The notes beneath the pieces are model-generated. The model searched no databases. It was not told the origin of the DNA and saw nothing but the letters and a program-made list of their open reading frames with translations. A DNA stretch of 64,000 nt. It comes from Devosia ginsengisoli (GTDB lineage: Bacteria > Pseudomonadota > Alphaproteobacteria > Rhizobiales > Devosiaceae). Below, in pieces: positions 53,223 to 61,965 of the stretch. The position numbers were made by a program, and so were the translations under genes. How positions within the stretch are numbered: the first letter of the stretch is position 1; each line of letters begins with the position of its first letter. The DNA is taken from positions 4,156,501 through 4,220,500 of the forward strand of contig NZ_CP042304.1 in NCBI RefSeq assembly GCF_007859655.1. The letters are read 5' to 3'.

Positions 53223-54086
53223 ATGATCAGCCAGATTGTCATCGTCCTGTTCGACGGCTTTGCCTTCGGCATGCTGCTGTTCCTGCTCTCGGTCGGCCTG
53301 TCGGTCACCCTGGGCATGATGAATTTCATCAACCTGGCCCATGGCGCCTTCGGCATGTTCGGCGGCTATGTCGCCGTCACCGTCATGCGCCAGCTCGGCC
53401 TGCCCTTCCTTGCCGCTTTGCCTCTGGCCTTCATCGCCATGGCCCTGCTCAGCATACTCATCGAGCGCACCCTGTTCCGCCGGCTCTACAAGGCCGGCGA
53501 GCTCAACCAGGTGCTGTTCACCATCGGCGTGGTTTTCGTCGCGGCCGCCGCCGCCACCTTCACCTTCGGCACCGTGCAGCAGGTCATCATCCTGCCCGAT
53601 TGGCTGCGCGGCTCGGCCGAAATCGGCGGCGTCCGCTTCGGCATCTATCGCGCCTTTATCATCCTGGTGGCGCTCATCATCACCGCCTTGCTCGTCTTCG
53701 GGCTGGAGCGTACCCGCCTCGGTGCACAGATCCGCGCCGCCGTGGATAACCAGCGCATGGCCCAGGGCCTCGGCCTCGATGTCGAGCGCGTCTTCGCCAT
53801 CACCTTCGCTTTGGGCTGCGGCCTTGCCGGCCTCGGTGGCGCACTGGCGGTCGAGATTGTCGGCCTCTCACCCTCCTTCGGCTTCCAGATGCTGGTCTAT
53901 GTGCTGATCGTCGTCTCCGTCGGCGGCCTCGGCTCCATATCAGGCTCCTTCGCCGGCGCGGCCCTGCTCGGCATTGGCGATGTCGCCGGCAAATATTTCT
54001 GGCCCGAAATCGGCAGCTTCCTCATCTATCTGCTGCTGGTGGCCATCCTGCTCGTGCGGCCGCTCGGCCTCTTCGGCAAGCGCTAG
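53223..54086 (+). CDS. ABC permease, LivH type
   Basis: 287 residues with about eight helices. LivH hallmarks: GLSVTLGMMNFINLAHGAFGMFGGY and the C-terminal GGLGSISGSFAGAALLG. Works with the LivM-type permease as a heterodimer. Start ATG 53223 follows AGGAACG. Confidence 0.93.
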   Translation: MISQIVIVLFDGFAFGMLLFLLSVGLSVTLGMMNFINLAHGAFGMFGGYVAVTVMRQLGLPFLAALPLAFIAMALLSILIERTLFRRLYKAGELNQVLFTIGVVFVAAAAATFTFGTVQQVIILPDWLRGSAEIGGVRFGIYRAFIILVALIITALLVFGLERTRLGAQIRAAVDNQRMAQGLGLDVERVFAITFALGCGLAGLGGALAVEIVGLSPSFGFQMLVYVLIVVSVGGLGSISGSFAGAALLGIGDVAGKYFWPEIGSFLIYLLLVAILLVRPLGLFGKR

Positions 54087-54098
54087 GGGAGGGGACCA

Positions 54099-55086
54099 AT
54101 GACCACGCCCGTTCCCGCCCCCGTCGAGATCCCGTGATTGGCTGCGCCGTCGCAGCCGCTGGTCGCCGTTCGAAATCCTGTTCTGGCTCGCGGCCCTGCT
54201 GCCCTTCATCCTGTTCCCCACCTATCTGCCGCTGGCCAGCCAGATCGCCATTGCCGCGCTCTTCGCCATCTCGGTCGATCTGATCCTGGGCTATGCCGGC
54301 ATCGTCACGCTGGGCCACGCCATGTTCTTTGGCCTCGGCGCCTACTTTGCCGGCGTCATCAGCGTGCGCGGTTGGGGCGAGCCGATTTCCGGCCTGCTGA
54401 TGGCGGGCCTCTTTGCCGGCGTCATCGGCTATATCGTGAGCTTCCTCATCACCCGCGTGCAGCATCTGGCGCTGATCATGGTCACGCTCGGCCTGGGCTT
54501 CCTCACCTATGAACTGGCCAATGCCCTGCCCTGGCTGACCGGCGGCACCGATGGCCTGCGCGGCATCCGCACCTGGCCCATTTTCGGCCAGTTCAAATTC
54601 GATCTCTGGGGCTATACCGGCTATGCCTATGCCCTGGCCGTGCTGTTCCTCTGCTTCCTGCTGAGCCGGCGGCTGGTCAATTCCAGCTTCGGCCTGGCCC
54701 TGCGCGGCATCCGCGAAAACGTCAAGCGCATGCCCGCCATCGGCGCCGACCACAAGGGCCATCTCCGGCTCATCTACGCCATCTCGGCGTCGATCGCCGG
54801 TCTGGCCGGTGCGCTGATGGCGCAGACCACCAATACGGTGGCGCTGGATTCCCTCAGCTTCGAGCGCTCCGCCGACGTCGTCGTCATGCTCATCCTGGGC
54901 GGCACCGGGCGGCTCTATGGCGCTATTCTGGGCACCATCATTTTCCTCGTGGCGCGCGACCAACTGGCGGGCATCAATCCGCAATACTGGTATTTCGGCA
55001 TCGGCATCCTGCTGATGGTCGTCGTGCTCTTCATGCCCAAGGGCATTCTGGGCTTCCTCGCCCGCATCGTGGAGCGGCGCAAATGA
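54099..55086 (+). pseudogene. ABC permease, LivM type, frameshift at N-terminus
   Basis: GGGGAGGGG and ATG 54099 start a frame (TTPVPAPVEI) that hits TGA at 54135. One base less in the CCC at 54131-54133 would give VEIRDWLRRRSRWSPFEIL and join the main frame, which is then open to 55086. The main part is a normal LivM: YAGIVTLGHAMFFGLGAYFAG, EDVKR-like NVKRMPAIG, and GGTGRLYGAILG. Likely a base error; otherwise translation would have to begin at an internal start such as 54322, losing the first helices. Stop overlaps the LivG gene (ATGA). Confidence 0.85.
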
Positions 55087-55844
55087 TGGCCGAGCCAGAC
55101 ATCGTATTGCGCGCCGAAGCGCTCCGGAAGAATTTCGGCAAGCTCGAAGTCACCCGCGATGTGGCCCTGGCTTTGCCGCGCGGCGCCCGCCACGCCCTGA
55201 TCGGCCCCAATGGTGCCGGCAAGACCACGCTGATCAACCTGCTCACCGGCCAGTTGAAGCCCGATGCCGGCCGCATTGAACTCGAAGGCGGCGACATCAC
55301 CAGCCTCGCCCCGGCCCATCGCGTGCGCCGCGGCCTCAGCCGCACCTTTCAGATCAATACGCTCTTCCCCGATCTTACCCCCATCGAGGCGGTCACCCTG
55401 GCGGTGATGGAGCGCGAGCGCACCGCCGGCCAGTTCTGGAAGCGGCTCGCCGCCCATGGCGATGCCATCGAGGAGAGCTTCACCATCCTCTCCCAGCTCG
55501 GCCTCGCCGATGTGGCCACCCGCACCACCCGCACTCTGCCCTACGGCCAGCAGCGCCTGCTCGAAATCGCCCTGGCCCTGGCCACCCGCCCGCGCGTCCT
55601 GCTGCTCGACGAGCCGGCGGCCGGCGTGCCCAAGGATGAAAGCGCGGCCCTCTTCTCGGTCATATCGGCGCTGCCATCCGACATTTCCGTGCTCTTCATC
55701 GAGCACGACATGGACATCGTCTTCAAATTCGCCACCCGTATCATCGTGCTGGTGGGCGGCGGCGTCCTGCTCGAAGCCGATCCCGAAACCGTGCGCAGCG
55801 ACCCACGCGTGCGCGAGGTCTATCTGGGGCATGGACATGGCTGA
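55083..55844 (+). CDS. ABC ATPase, LivG type
   Basis: 253 residues. Walker A GPNGAGKTT (about 41-49), FQINTLFPDLTP, LPYGQQRLLEIALAL in place of a strict LSGGQ, Walker B VLLLDEPAAGVP and H-loop IEHDMDIVF. The LSGGQ variant LPYGQ is usual in LivG. Overlaps LivM (ATGA) and LivF (eight bases). Confidence 0.93.
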   Translation: MMAEPDIVLRAEALRKNFGKLEVTRDVALALPRGARHALIGPNGAGKTTLINLLTGQLKPDAGRIELEGGDITSLAPAHRVRRGLSRTFQINTLFPDLTPIEAVTLAVMERERTAGQFWKRLAAHGDAIEESFTILSQLGLADVATRTTRTLPYGQQRLLEIALALATRPRVLLLDEPAAGVPKDESAALFSVISALPSDISVLFIEHDMDIVFKFATRIIVLVGGGVLLEADPETVRSDPRVREVYLGHGHG

Positions 55845-56550
55845 GCCGCTGCTAGAATTCCGCGACGTCCGCTCCGGCTATGGCGAAGCCGTCGTGCTCG
55901 ACGGCATTTCCTTCGCCTTGCCGGCCAATGGGAGTCTGGCTCTGCTCGGCCGCAACGGCGTGGGCAAGACCACGCTCCTGCTCACCGCCATGGGCTTCGT
56001 CTCCGTCGCCCGCGGGTCGATCCACTGGCGCGGCCAGGACATCTCCCGCCTCGCCCCGCATAAACGCGCCCGCCTCGGCCTAGGCTGGGTGGCGCAGGAG
56101 CGCGATATCTTCCCCTCGCTCTCTGTCGAGGAAAACCTCACCGTCATCGCCCGCCCCGGCCGCTGGAATCTCACCGCCATCTACGCGCTCTTCCCGCGCC
56201 TCGCCGACCGTCGCGCCAATATGGGCAACCAGCTCTCCGGCGGCGAACAGCAGATGCTCGCCATCGCCCGCACCCTGATGACCAATCCGTCCGTGCTGCT
56301 GCTCGACGAACCCTTCGAGGGCTTGGCCCCCATCATCGTGGAAGAACTCACCGGTGCTGTCCGCCAGATGGCCGCCGACGAGGGCATTGCCCTCGTGCTG
56401 GTCGAACAACACGCCGAAGTCGCCCTGCGCCTGACGCAGGACGCCATCATCCTCGAACGCGGCATGATCGCCCACAGGGCGAAGTCGGCGGACCTGCTGC
56501 GGGATAATGCCACGCTGGAGCGCTATCTGGGGTTGAAGCTGGGGGCTTAG
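55837..56550 (+). CDS. ABC ATPase, LivF type
   Basis: 237 residues from ATG 55837, seven bases after GGGG; ATG 55831 is an alternative. Walker A GRNGVGKTT, LSGGEQQMLAIARTL, LLLDEPFEGLAP and VEQHAEVALRL. Pairs with LivG. Followed by a repeat-rich gap and the convergent MetE-like gene. Confidence 0.93.
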   Translation: MAEPLLEFRDVRSGYGEAVVLDGISFALPANGSLALLGRNGVGKTTLLLTAMGFVSVARGSIHWRGQDISRLAPHKRARLGLGWVAQERDIFPSLSVEENLTVIARPGRWNLTAIYALFPRLADRRANMGNQLSGGEQQMLAIARTLMTNPSVLLLDEPFEGLAPIIVEELTGAVRQMAADEGIALVLVEQHAEVALRLTQDAIILERGMIAHRAKSADLLRDNATLERYLGLKLGA

Positions 56551-56574
56551 GACTATTCACCTGCCTCCCACCGG

Positions 56575-56600
56575 GTCATTCCCGCCTGCGCGGGAATGAC
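56575..56600. repeat. GTCATTCCCGC palindrome
   Basis: Perfect 11-bp stem GTCATTCCCGC/GCGGGAATGAC with loop CTGC. This short element is widespread between genes in alphaproteobacteria; here it may end the Liv operon transcript. Confidence 0.75.
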
Positions 56601-56646
56601 GCCGTGAATGGGACTCTGTTCTACCGCACTCGCCCCACACTCAATC

Positions 56647-56730
56647 GTCACCCTCGGGCTTGACCCGAGGGCCCTATACTTGACGAACGCACCGCAAGTG
56701 CAGACCCCTCGGGTCAAGCCCGAGGGTGAC
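56647..56730. repeat. GTCACCCTCGGG inverted repeat pair
   Basis: Two perfect 25-bp inverted copies (56647-56671 and 56706-56730) separated by 34 bases; each also contains a CTCGGG/CCCGAG hairpin. Non-coding, between convergent genes. Confidence 0.8.
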
Positions 56731-56758
56731 GCGCGGTGGGCTAACGTCCAGCCCCAGC

Positions 56759-57883
56759 TTACACCGAACCCCAGATCGCCTCGGCCGTCTTCACCACGAG
56801 TTCCAGCTTCCGCTTCTGGTCATCCACGGTAATCGCGTTGCCCTCTTCGGTGGACGAAAACCCGCATTGCGGTGCAATCCCCATCTGCTCCAGATCGGCA
56901 AACTTGCCCGCCTCGTCGAATTTCCGGCGCAGGCTGTCCACGTCCTCGAGTTCACCCACCTTCGTGGTGATGAAGCCCGGCATCACCCGCTTGCTCCCCT
57001 TGGGCAACAGCCGCAACGGATCGAGTCCGCCGGCGCGCTCGGTGTCATATTCCATGAAATAGATATCGACGCCGGTCTTGTTGAACACGGCATCGGCCGC
57101 CGGGTCATAAGCACCTTCGGCAATCCAGGTCGATTTGAAATTGCCCCGGCACATATGCATGCCGATCACCATGTCGTCCGGCCGCCCGTCGATCGCGTCA
57201 TGCATCATCTTGGCATAGCTTTCGATCAGCCAATCAGGATCGAGCCCCTGCGCCTGCTTCTCGGCGCGGATCTTGGGGTCGCACAGATAGGCAAAGAAAA
57301 TATCGTCCATCTGCAGATAGCGGCAACCCGCGTCGTAAAACGCCTGCACGGCCTTCTTGTAGGCCTTGGACAGGTCGGCGAACAGCAGCTCGAGATCGTC
57401 GCGATAGGGCTTGTGGCCGATATCGTCATTGGCGACGCGGAAATGGCAGCAGCTCGGTCCCGGAATCGAGATTTTCGGCATCACGCTGGTATTGGCCGCC
57501 ACGAACTTGAAATGTTCCAGCATCGGATGGTCTGCGGGAAAATCCACCGGTCCGGTAATGGTCGGGAAAATCGGCCGCGTATTGGCGCCCTTGAAATTGT
57601 GGCCGGTAGCCACATCGCGCTCGACAAACTTGAAGCCCTCAAGCTCCTGCATGAAATCGTAGTGCCAGAACGAGCGGCGGATTTCCCCGTCGGTCACCAC
57701 GGGCAGGCCCACATCCTGCTGCAGCTTGATGGCGTCGCGGATCGCCGCGTCTTCCACAGCGGCCAGTTCCTCGCGCGGAATGGCCTTCTCATCGAAATAG
57801 CGATGCCGCGCCTCCTTCACCGCCGAATTGCGCAGCAGCGATCCGACATGGTCGGCACGGAAAGGGGGGCGGGCAGTGGTCAT
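56759..57883 (-). CDS. MetE-like cobalamin-independent methyltransferase
   Basis: 374 residues, the size of the C-terminal catalytic half of MetE. Methyl transfer involving methyl-tetrahydrofolate and a thiol; zinc ligands expected of the family are visible as His and Cys in GMHMCRGN, a Glu in YFMEYD, and Cys in APQCGFSS. The start DHVGSLLRNSAVKEAR and LPVVTDGEIRRSFWHYDF are typical of the epoxyalkane/methionine synthase II-like group. ATG 57883 has GGAG upstream; the 22-codon extension to 57949 is not needed. The MetF-like gene upstream on the same strand suggests handling of methyl groups from aromatic O-demethylation rather than bulk methionine synthesis (inference). Confidence 0.85.
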   Translation of the reverse strand: MTTARPPFRADHVGSLLRNSAVKEARHRYFDEKAIPREELAAVEDAAIRDAIKLQQDVGLPVVTDGEIRRSFWHYDFMQELEGFKFVERDVATGHNFKGANTRPIFPTITGPVDFPADHPMLEHFKFVAANTSVMPKISIPGPSCCHFRVANDDIGHKPYRDDLELLFADLSKAYKKAVQAFYDAGCRYLQMDDIFFAYLCDPKIRAEKQAQGLDPDWLIESYAKMMHDAIDGRPDDMVIGMHMCRGNFKSTWIAEGAYDPAADAVFNKTGVDIYFMEYDTERAGGLDPLRLLPKGSKRVMPGFITTKVGELEDVDSLRRKFDEAGKFADLEQMGIAPQCGFSSTEEGNAITVDDQKRKLELVVKTAEAIWGSV

Positions 57884-57921
57884 CGTTGAGTCTCCTGATG
57901 CGGCGCAGTCCTGCCTGTTCG

Positions 57922-57992
57922 TGTACACAGGCCGAGGCCTGCTCGGCAAGTATCAACGCCGCTTCAGCGCCCAATCCATGTCGAATGTATAC
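57922..57992. promoter_or_regulatory. Two TGTATAC-like sites upstream of MetE-like gene
   Basis: TGTACACA at 57922-57929 and TGTATAC at 57986-57992, in the gap between the MetF-like stop and the MetE-like start. They match the sites at 51713 and 58942. Confidence 0.45.
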
Positions 57993-57998
57993 GCCGCC

Positions 57999-58920
57999 TC
58001 AGTTGGCTTCCAGCATCGCCTCTTCCGCCACATGCCGGTTCATCCACTCGGCAGCCGTCTTGATCCCGCCCAGCGGGAACACATGCAACTGGCTGATCAG
58101 GCTATCGGGATGCCGCGCCATATAGTCGGCAAACCCGGCCACCACCTCGGTCGGCTCATACGGCATCAGCAATCGCGTCACGTCGCGCGCCCGCTTCTGC
58201 AACACGCTGACCGACGGCCCAACCCCGCAGCTCAGCGCAAACTGGATCAGTGTCTGTAGCTTGGCCGGCCCGGCAATGCCGGCATGAATCGGCAGCGTCA
58301 CGCCCATATCGGCAATGCGCTCGGCCCATGCTGTCACCGCCCGCGTGTCGAAGGCAAATTGTGTCACGATGGCCATGTCAGCATCGGTGCGCGTCGAAAA
58401 ATCCTGCTTGAACATCAGCGCGCCATCGACATTGGCGGTGCTGTCCCCCTGGTCGATGTCCCTGTTCCCCTCGGGATGCCCCGCCACATGCAATCGGGTA
58501 AAGCCGTGCCGGTCGAACAGTCCCGTCTCGATCAACTGGATCGAAGAGTGGAAATCCCCCCACCGGCGCCGCATTGCCTCCGCCCAGCAATAGCGCCCGG
58601 CTAACGCCCGCCTCGTCGCGATAGCGCCTGATCCAGTCCTCCAGCATGGCCCGGTCGGCAATGCCCCGTGCCGGAAAATGCGGCATCACGGCAAAGCCCT
58701 CGTCATGCAGCCGCCGCGCCGTCGCCACCATGTCCTCAATCGGGGTGCCGGCAATATGGGCCACATAGACCAGCGTACCTTCAGGCAGCAGCGCCCGGAA
58801 GTTCTCCACCTTGGCAGCAGTACGCGGCATGACCTCGATGGACCAGCCGCCGATCGCATCGGCAATGCGCGCCTGTGGTGCCAGCGCGTCCCGCCGCATA
58901 TCGAAATTCAGCAGTGCCAT
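57999..58920 (-). pseudogene. Methylenetetrahydrofolate reductase-like protein, one-base frameshift
   Basis: MetF-type TIM barrel (flavin enzyme interconverting methylene- and methyl-tetrahydrofolate). First frame from ATG 58920 (GGAGG upstream): SIEVMPRTAAKVENFRALLPEGTLVYVAHIAG in part, FAVMPHFPARGI, RALLLGGGNAAPVG. At six C (58556-58561 on the plus strand) the frame shifts; five would give APVGDFHSSIQLIETGLFDRHGF and join the second half (GHPEGNRDI, DADMAIVTQFAFD, GIAGPAKLQTLIQFALSCGVG). The restored protein of about 306 residues is normal for MetF. Homopolymer error is likely. Confidence 0.85.
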
Positions 58921-58941
58921 ACCGATCCTCCTTGCTCGCAT

Positions 58942-58953
58942 TATGTATACATA
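58942..58953. promoter_or_regulatory. TATGTATACATA palindrome
   Basis: Perfect 12-bp palindrome 22 bases upstream of the MetF-like start, in the divergent region with the extradiol dioxygenase gene. Best conserved member of the TGTATAC site group in this window. Confidence 0.6.
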
Positions 58954-59034
58954 GTGATTGCGAGTCGAATCAAGAAGAGTCGAAAAACCGCCGATATCAG
59001 GCAAATTCAGCAATAGACAGCCGTTGCAACCCTC

Positions 59035-59050
59035 TATGCGATATCGCATA
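59035..59050. promoter_or_regulatory. TATGCGATATCGCATA palindrome
   Basis: Perfect 16-bp palindrome 83 bases before the dioxygenase ATG. Its half TGCGATAT is the same as in the pcaI operator at 48832-48870, though the spacing differs. Confidence 0.6.
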
Positions 59051-59132
59051 GTGCATACACAAGGCCGCGCAAAACACGCCCAAAGGGCGGGCCGCTGCAT
59101 TCCGCGCGCGGGGGATAAGGGAGGAAATTGCC

Positions 59133-60091
59133 ATGGCCGAGCCGTGTTTCGACGTCGCCCATCTCGGCCATATCGAGCTCTATACCGACCGGTTCGAGGA
59201 AAGTCTCGATTTCTTCACCCGCGTCTACGGGCTGACACCGAGCCTGGTCGAGGATGGCGTCGCCTGGCTGCGCGCCTTCGACGATTATGAATTCCACACG
59301 CTCAAGCTCACCCGCCACCACACGACCGGCATCGGCCATGTTGGCTACCGCACCTCATCGCCCGAGGCGCTGGAGCGGCGGGTCAAGGTCATCGAGGCCA
59401 TGGGCTGCGCCATCGGCTGGGTCGACGGCGATCGCGGCCACGGCCGCGCCTTCCGCTTCACCGATCCCGACGGTCACATTTTCGAGCTCTATTACGACAC
59501 ACGCGTCTATGAAGCGCCGCCCGAAGAGCGCCCGGCGCTCAAGAATATCGCCCAGCGCTACCATGGCCGCGGCTGCTCACCCCGCCGCCTCGACCATTTC
59601 AACCTGCTCGCCAAAGACGTGCGTGCCATCAAGGCCTTCATGACCGAGGCCCTGGGCAGCCGCGTCACCGAGCAAATCCTGCTCGACAACGGGCGCCTCG
59701 GCGGCTGCTGGTTCACCGTCAACAACAAGAGCTATGACGTCGCCTATTCGGAAGATCACACCGGCGAAACCGGTCGCTTCCACCACGTCACCTATGCCGT
59801 GGACCAGCGCGAGGACATTTTGCGCGCCGCCGATATCTTCCTCGAAAACGGCGTCCATATCGAAACCGGCCCACACAAGCACGCCATCCAGGGCACCTTC
59901 TTCCTCTATGTCTGGGAGCCGGCGGGCAACCGTGTCGAACTGGCCAATGCCGGGGCACGGCTGATCCTGCGGCCCGATTGGCCCACCGTGACCTGGACCG
60001 AAACCGAGCGAAAAAGGGCCAGGCCTGGGGCCTCAAGACCATCGACACCTTCCACACCCATGGCACGCCCCCCGTGGGCAAAAGGGGCTGA
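59133..60091 (+). pseudogene. Extradiol ring-cleavage dioxygenase (VOC type), frameshift at C-terminus
   Basis: Type I extradiol (catechol 2,3-dioxygenase-like) enzyme with two VOC modules. Fe ligands can be placed at His155 (RRLDHFNLL), His217 or 218 (FHHVTYAVD) and Glu269 (NRVELANAG). Would cleave a catecholic ring next to the hydroxyls. Up to about residue 292 the frame is intact; in AAAAA at 60011-60015 one A appears to be missing, after which [18 protein letters not shown] is read in another frame up to TGA 60091. The active site is complete, so the shifted product could still work with a foreign tail. Confidence 0.85.
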
Positions 60092-60096
60092 CCACA

Positions 60097-60945
60097 GTGA
60101 CCGACTACATTCTCACCCTGCGATGCAGCAATCGCAGCGGCATCGTGGCGGCCGTGGCCGCGCGCATCGCCAGCCATGGCGGGGATATTTTCGAGGCGCA
60201 CCAGTTCGACGATCCGGCCACCGGCATGTTCTTCATGCGCGTCGGCTTTTCCATGGCCGCATCCGAGGCCGATTTCCGCGCCGGCATCGCCGCGGAAGTA
60301 GCCAGCCTCAGGCTCGATTTCTCGCTGCGCCCCGCCGGGCAGAAGCGCAAGGTGCTGTTCCTCGTCTCCAAATTCGATCACTGCCTGGGCGACCTGCTCT
60401 ATCGCATGCGCATCGGCGAGCTGCATATCGAGGCGGTGGGCATCGTCAGCAATCACCCGCGTGAGGCCCTGAACCTCACCCTGATGGAAGGCATTCCCTA
60501 TCACTATCGCCCGGTGACGAAAGAAACCAAGGCCGAGCAGGAAGCCTGGGTCAAATCCATCATCGAACAGACCGGCGCCGAACTGGTCGTGCTGGCCCGC
60601 TACATGCAAATCCTCTCCGACGATTTCTCCGCCTATCTCGCCGGTCGCTGCATCAATATCCACCATTCCTTCCTACCCGGCTTCAAGGGCGCAAAACCCT
60701 ATCATCAGGCCCACGAGCGCGGCGTGAAGATGATCGGCGCCACCGCCCATTACGTCACCGCCGACCTCGATGAAGGCCCCATTATCTGCCAGGATGTCGA
60801 GCCGGTGAGCCATGCCGATACGCCCGACGATCTGGTGCGCAAGGGCCGCGACATCGAACGCCGCGTCCTCGCCCGCGCCGTCGCCTGGCACCTGCAGGAT
60901 CGCGTGCTGATTAACAAGCACAAGACCGTGGTATTCCAGCACTAG
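60097..60945 (+). CDS. purU: Formyltetrahydrofolate deformylase
   Basis: 282 residues from GTG 60097. Releases formate from 10-formyl-tetrahydrofolate. N-terminal ACT domain ([16 protein letters not shown]) and C-terminal formyltransferase fold with [11 protein letters not shown], the catalytic [20 protein letters not shown] (Asn, His) and Asp in [10 protein letters not shown]. Only five bases after the dioxygenase gene. In this position a catabolic role, clearing C1 units produced by O-demethylation, is more likely than purine synthesis. Confidence 0.94.
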   Translation: MTDYILTLRCSNRSGIVAAVAARIASHGGDIFEAHQFDDPATGMFFMRVGFSMAASEADFRAGIAAEVASLRLDFSLRPAGQKRKVLFLVSKFDHCLGDLLYRMRIGELHIEAVGIVSNHPREALNLTLMEGIPYHYRPVTKETKAEQEAWVKSIIEQTGAELVVLARYMQILSDDFSAYLAGRCINIHHSFLPGFKGAKPYHQAHERGVKMIGATAHYVTADLDEGPIICQDVEPVSHADTPDDLVRKGRDIERRVLARAVAWHLQDRVLINKHKTVVFQH

Positions 60946-60957
60946 CAGGAGGTGCAG

Positions 60958-61809
60958 GTGAAAATCGGATTCCTCGGATATGGCGAAGCGGCCCGGGCCT
61001 TTCACGATGGCCTGGCCCGGTCAGTGCTGGCCTATGACATCCTGCTCGACCAGGATGATGGCGCCATGCGCGAGGCGATGAAACTGCGCGGCGCCATGCC
61101 CGTCGCCATCGCCGGCCTTGCCGAAGCCGATTGGATTTTCAGCGCCGTCACCGCCGATCAAAGCCTGCTCGCCGTCACCCCTCTATTGCCCCATCTGCGG
61201 CAGGGCCAGGTCCTCATCGACATCAACTCCGTCTCCCCCACCCGCAAGCGTGAAACGGCAGCGGCGGTCGAAGCGGCCGGCGCGCACTATCTCGACATGG
61301 CCGTCATGGCCCCGGTCCACCCCAAAAAGCATGCCACGCCCGTCCTGCTGGCCGGCGCGCCCGCCGAAACCCTCCTGCCGCAATTGCTGGCTCTGGGCTT
61401 TTCCGCCAGCGTGGTCGGGCCCGAGCCGGGCGCGGCCACCGCCATCAAGATGGTGCGCTCGCTCTTCGTCAAAGGCCTCGAAGCTATCACCGTCGAAACC
61501 CTGCTGGCCGCCCGCGCCTCGGGCTGCTTCGACGAGATTTATGCCTCGCTCTCTGCATCTTTTCCGGGCCTCGATTGGTCGCGCTTCGCCGCCTACCAGT
61601 TCGAGCGCACCACGCGCCACGGCCACCGCCGCGCCGCCGAAATGCGCGAAAGCGGTTTTACGCTCGATGCCTTGGGCCTGCATGGCGCCCTGGCCCGCGA
61701 AATCGCCGCCATACAGGACGCCATGAGCCAAGCCGGCCCTATCCCCGAAGCGCCACTGGCCGAAACCGTGCAATCCATCCTAGCCAAGCGCACAGGAGAG
61801 GGCGGCTGA
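60958..61809 (+). CDS. NAD-binding 6-phosphogluconate dehydrogenase-like protein (DUF1932 type)
   Basis: 283 residues from GTG 60958, which has AGGAGG at an ideal distance; GTG 60952 is too close. N-terminal Rossmann motif IGFLGYGEAARAF, IDINSVSPTRKRETA like the NAD-binding beta-hydroxyacid dehydrogenases, catalytic-type Lys in AIKMVRSLFVKGLEA, and a C-terminal all-helical domain of the DUF1932 type. Could act on a hydroxy acid from ring cleavage; not proven. Confidence 0.82.
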   Translation: MKIGFLGYGEAARAFHDGLARSVLAYDILLDQDDGAMREAMKLRGAMPVAIAGLAEADWIFSAVTADQSLLAVTPLLPHLRQGQVLIDINSVSPTRKRETAAAVEAAGAHYLDMAVMAPVHPKKHATPVLLAGAPAETLLPQLLALGFSASVVGPEPGAATAIKMVRSLFVKGLEAITVETLLAARASGCFDEIYASLSASFPGLDWSRFAAYQFERTTRHGHRRAAEMRESGFTLDALGLHGALAREIAAIQDAMSQAGPIPEAPLAETVQSILAKRTGEGG

Positions 61810-61845
61810 ACGTCCCTGATCATGGCGATATCCTCGGCTCCAGCC

Positions 61846-61914
61846 CACCCTCCCCCTTGAGGGGAGGGTAGCGCCGCCTGGCCCGCAGGGCCTTGGCAGA
61901 GCTAGGGAGGGGGT
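61846..61914. repeat. Intergenic palindromic repeat, family A, copy 2
   Basis: Same 69-bp unit as at 46242-46310, again between convergent genes, where it may serve as a bidirectional terminator. Confidence 0.8.
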
Positions 61915-61965
61915 GTCGAAGCTTCATCTGGCATCGAATAGTGACCGGAGCCACCCAGCTCCACC

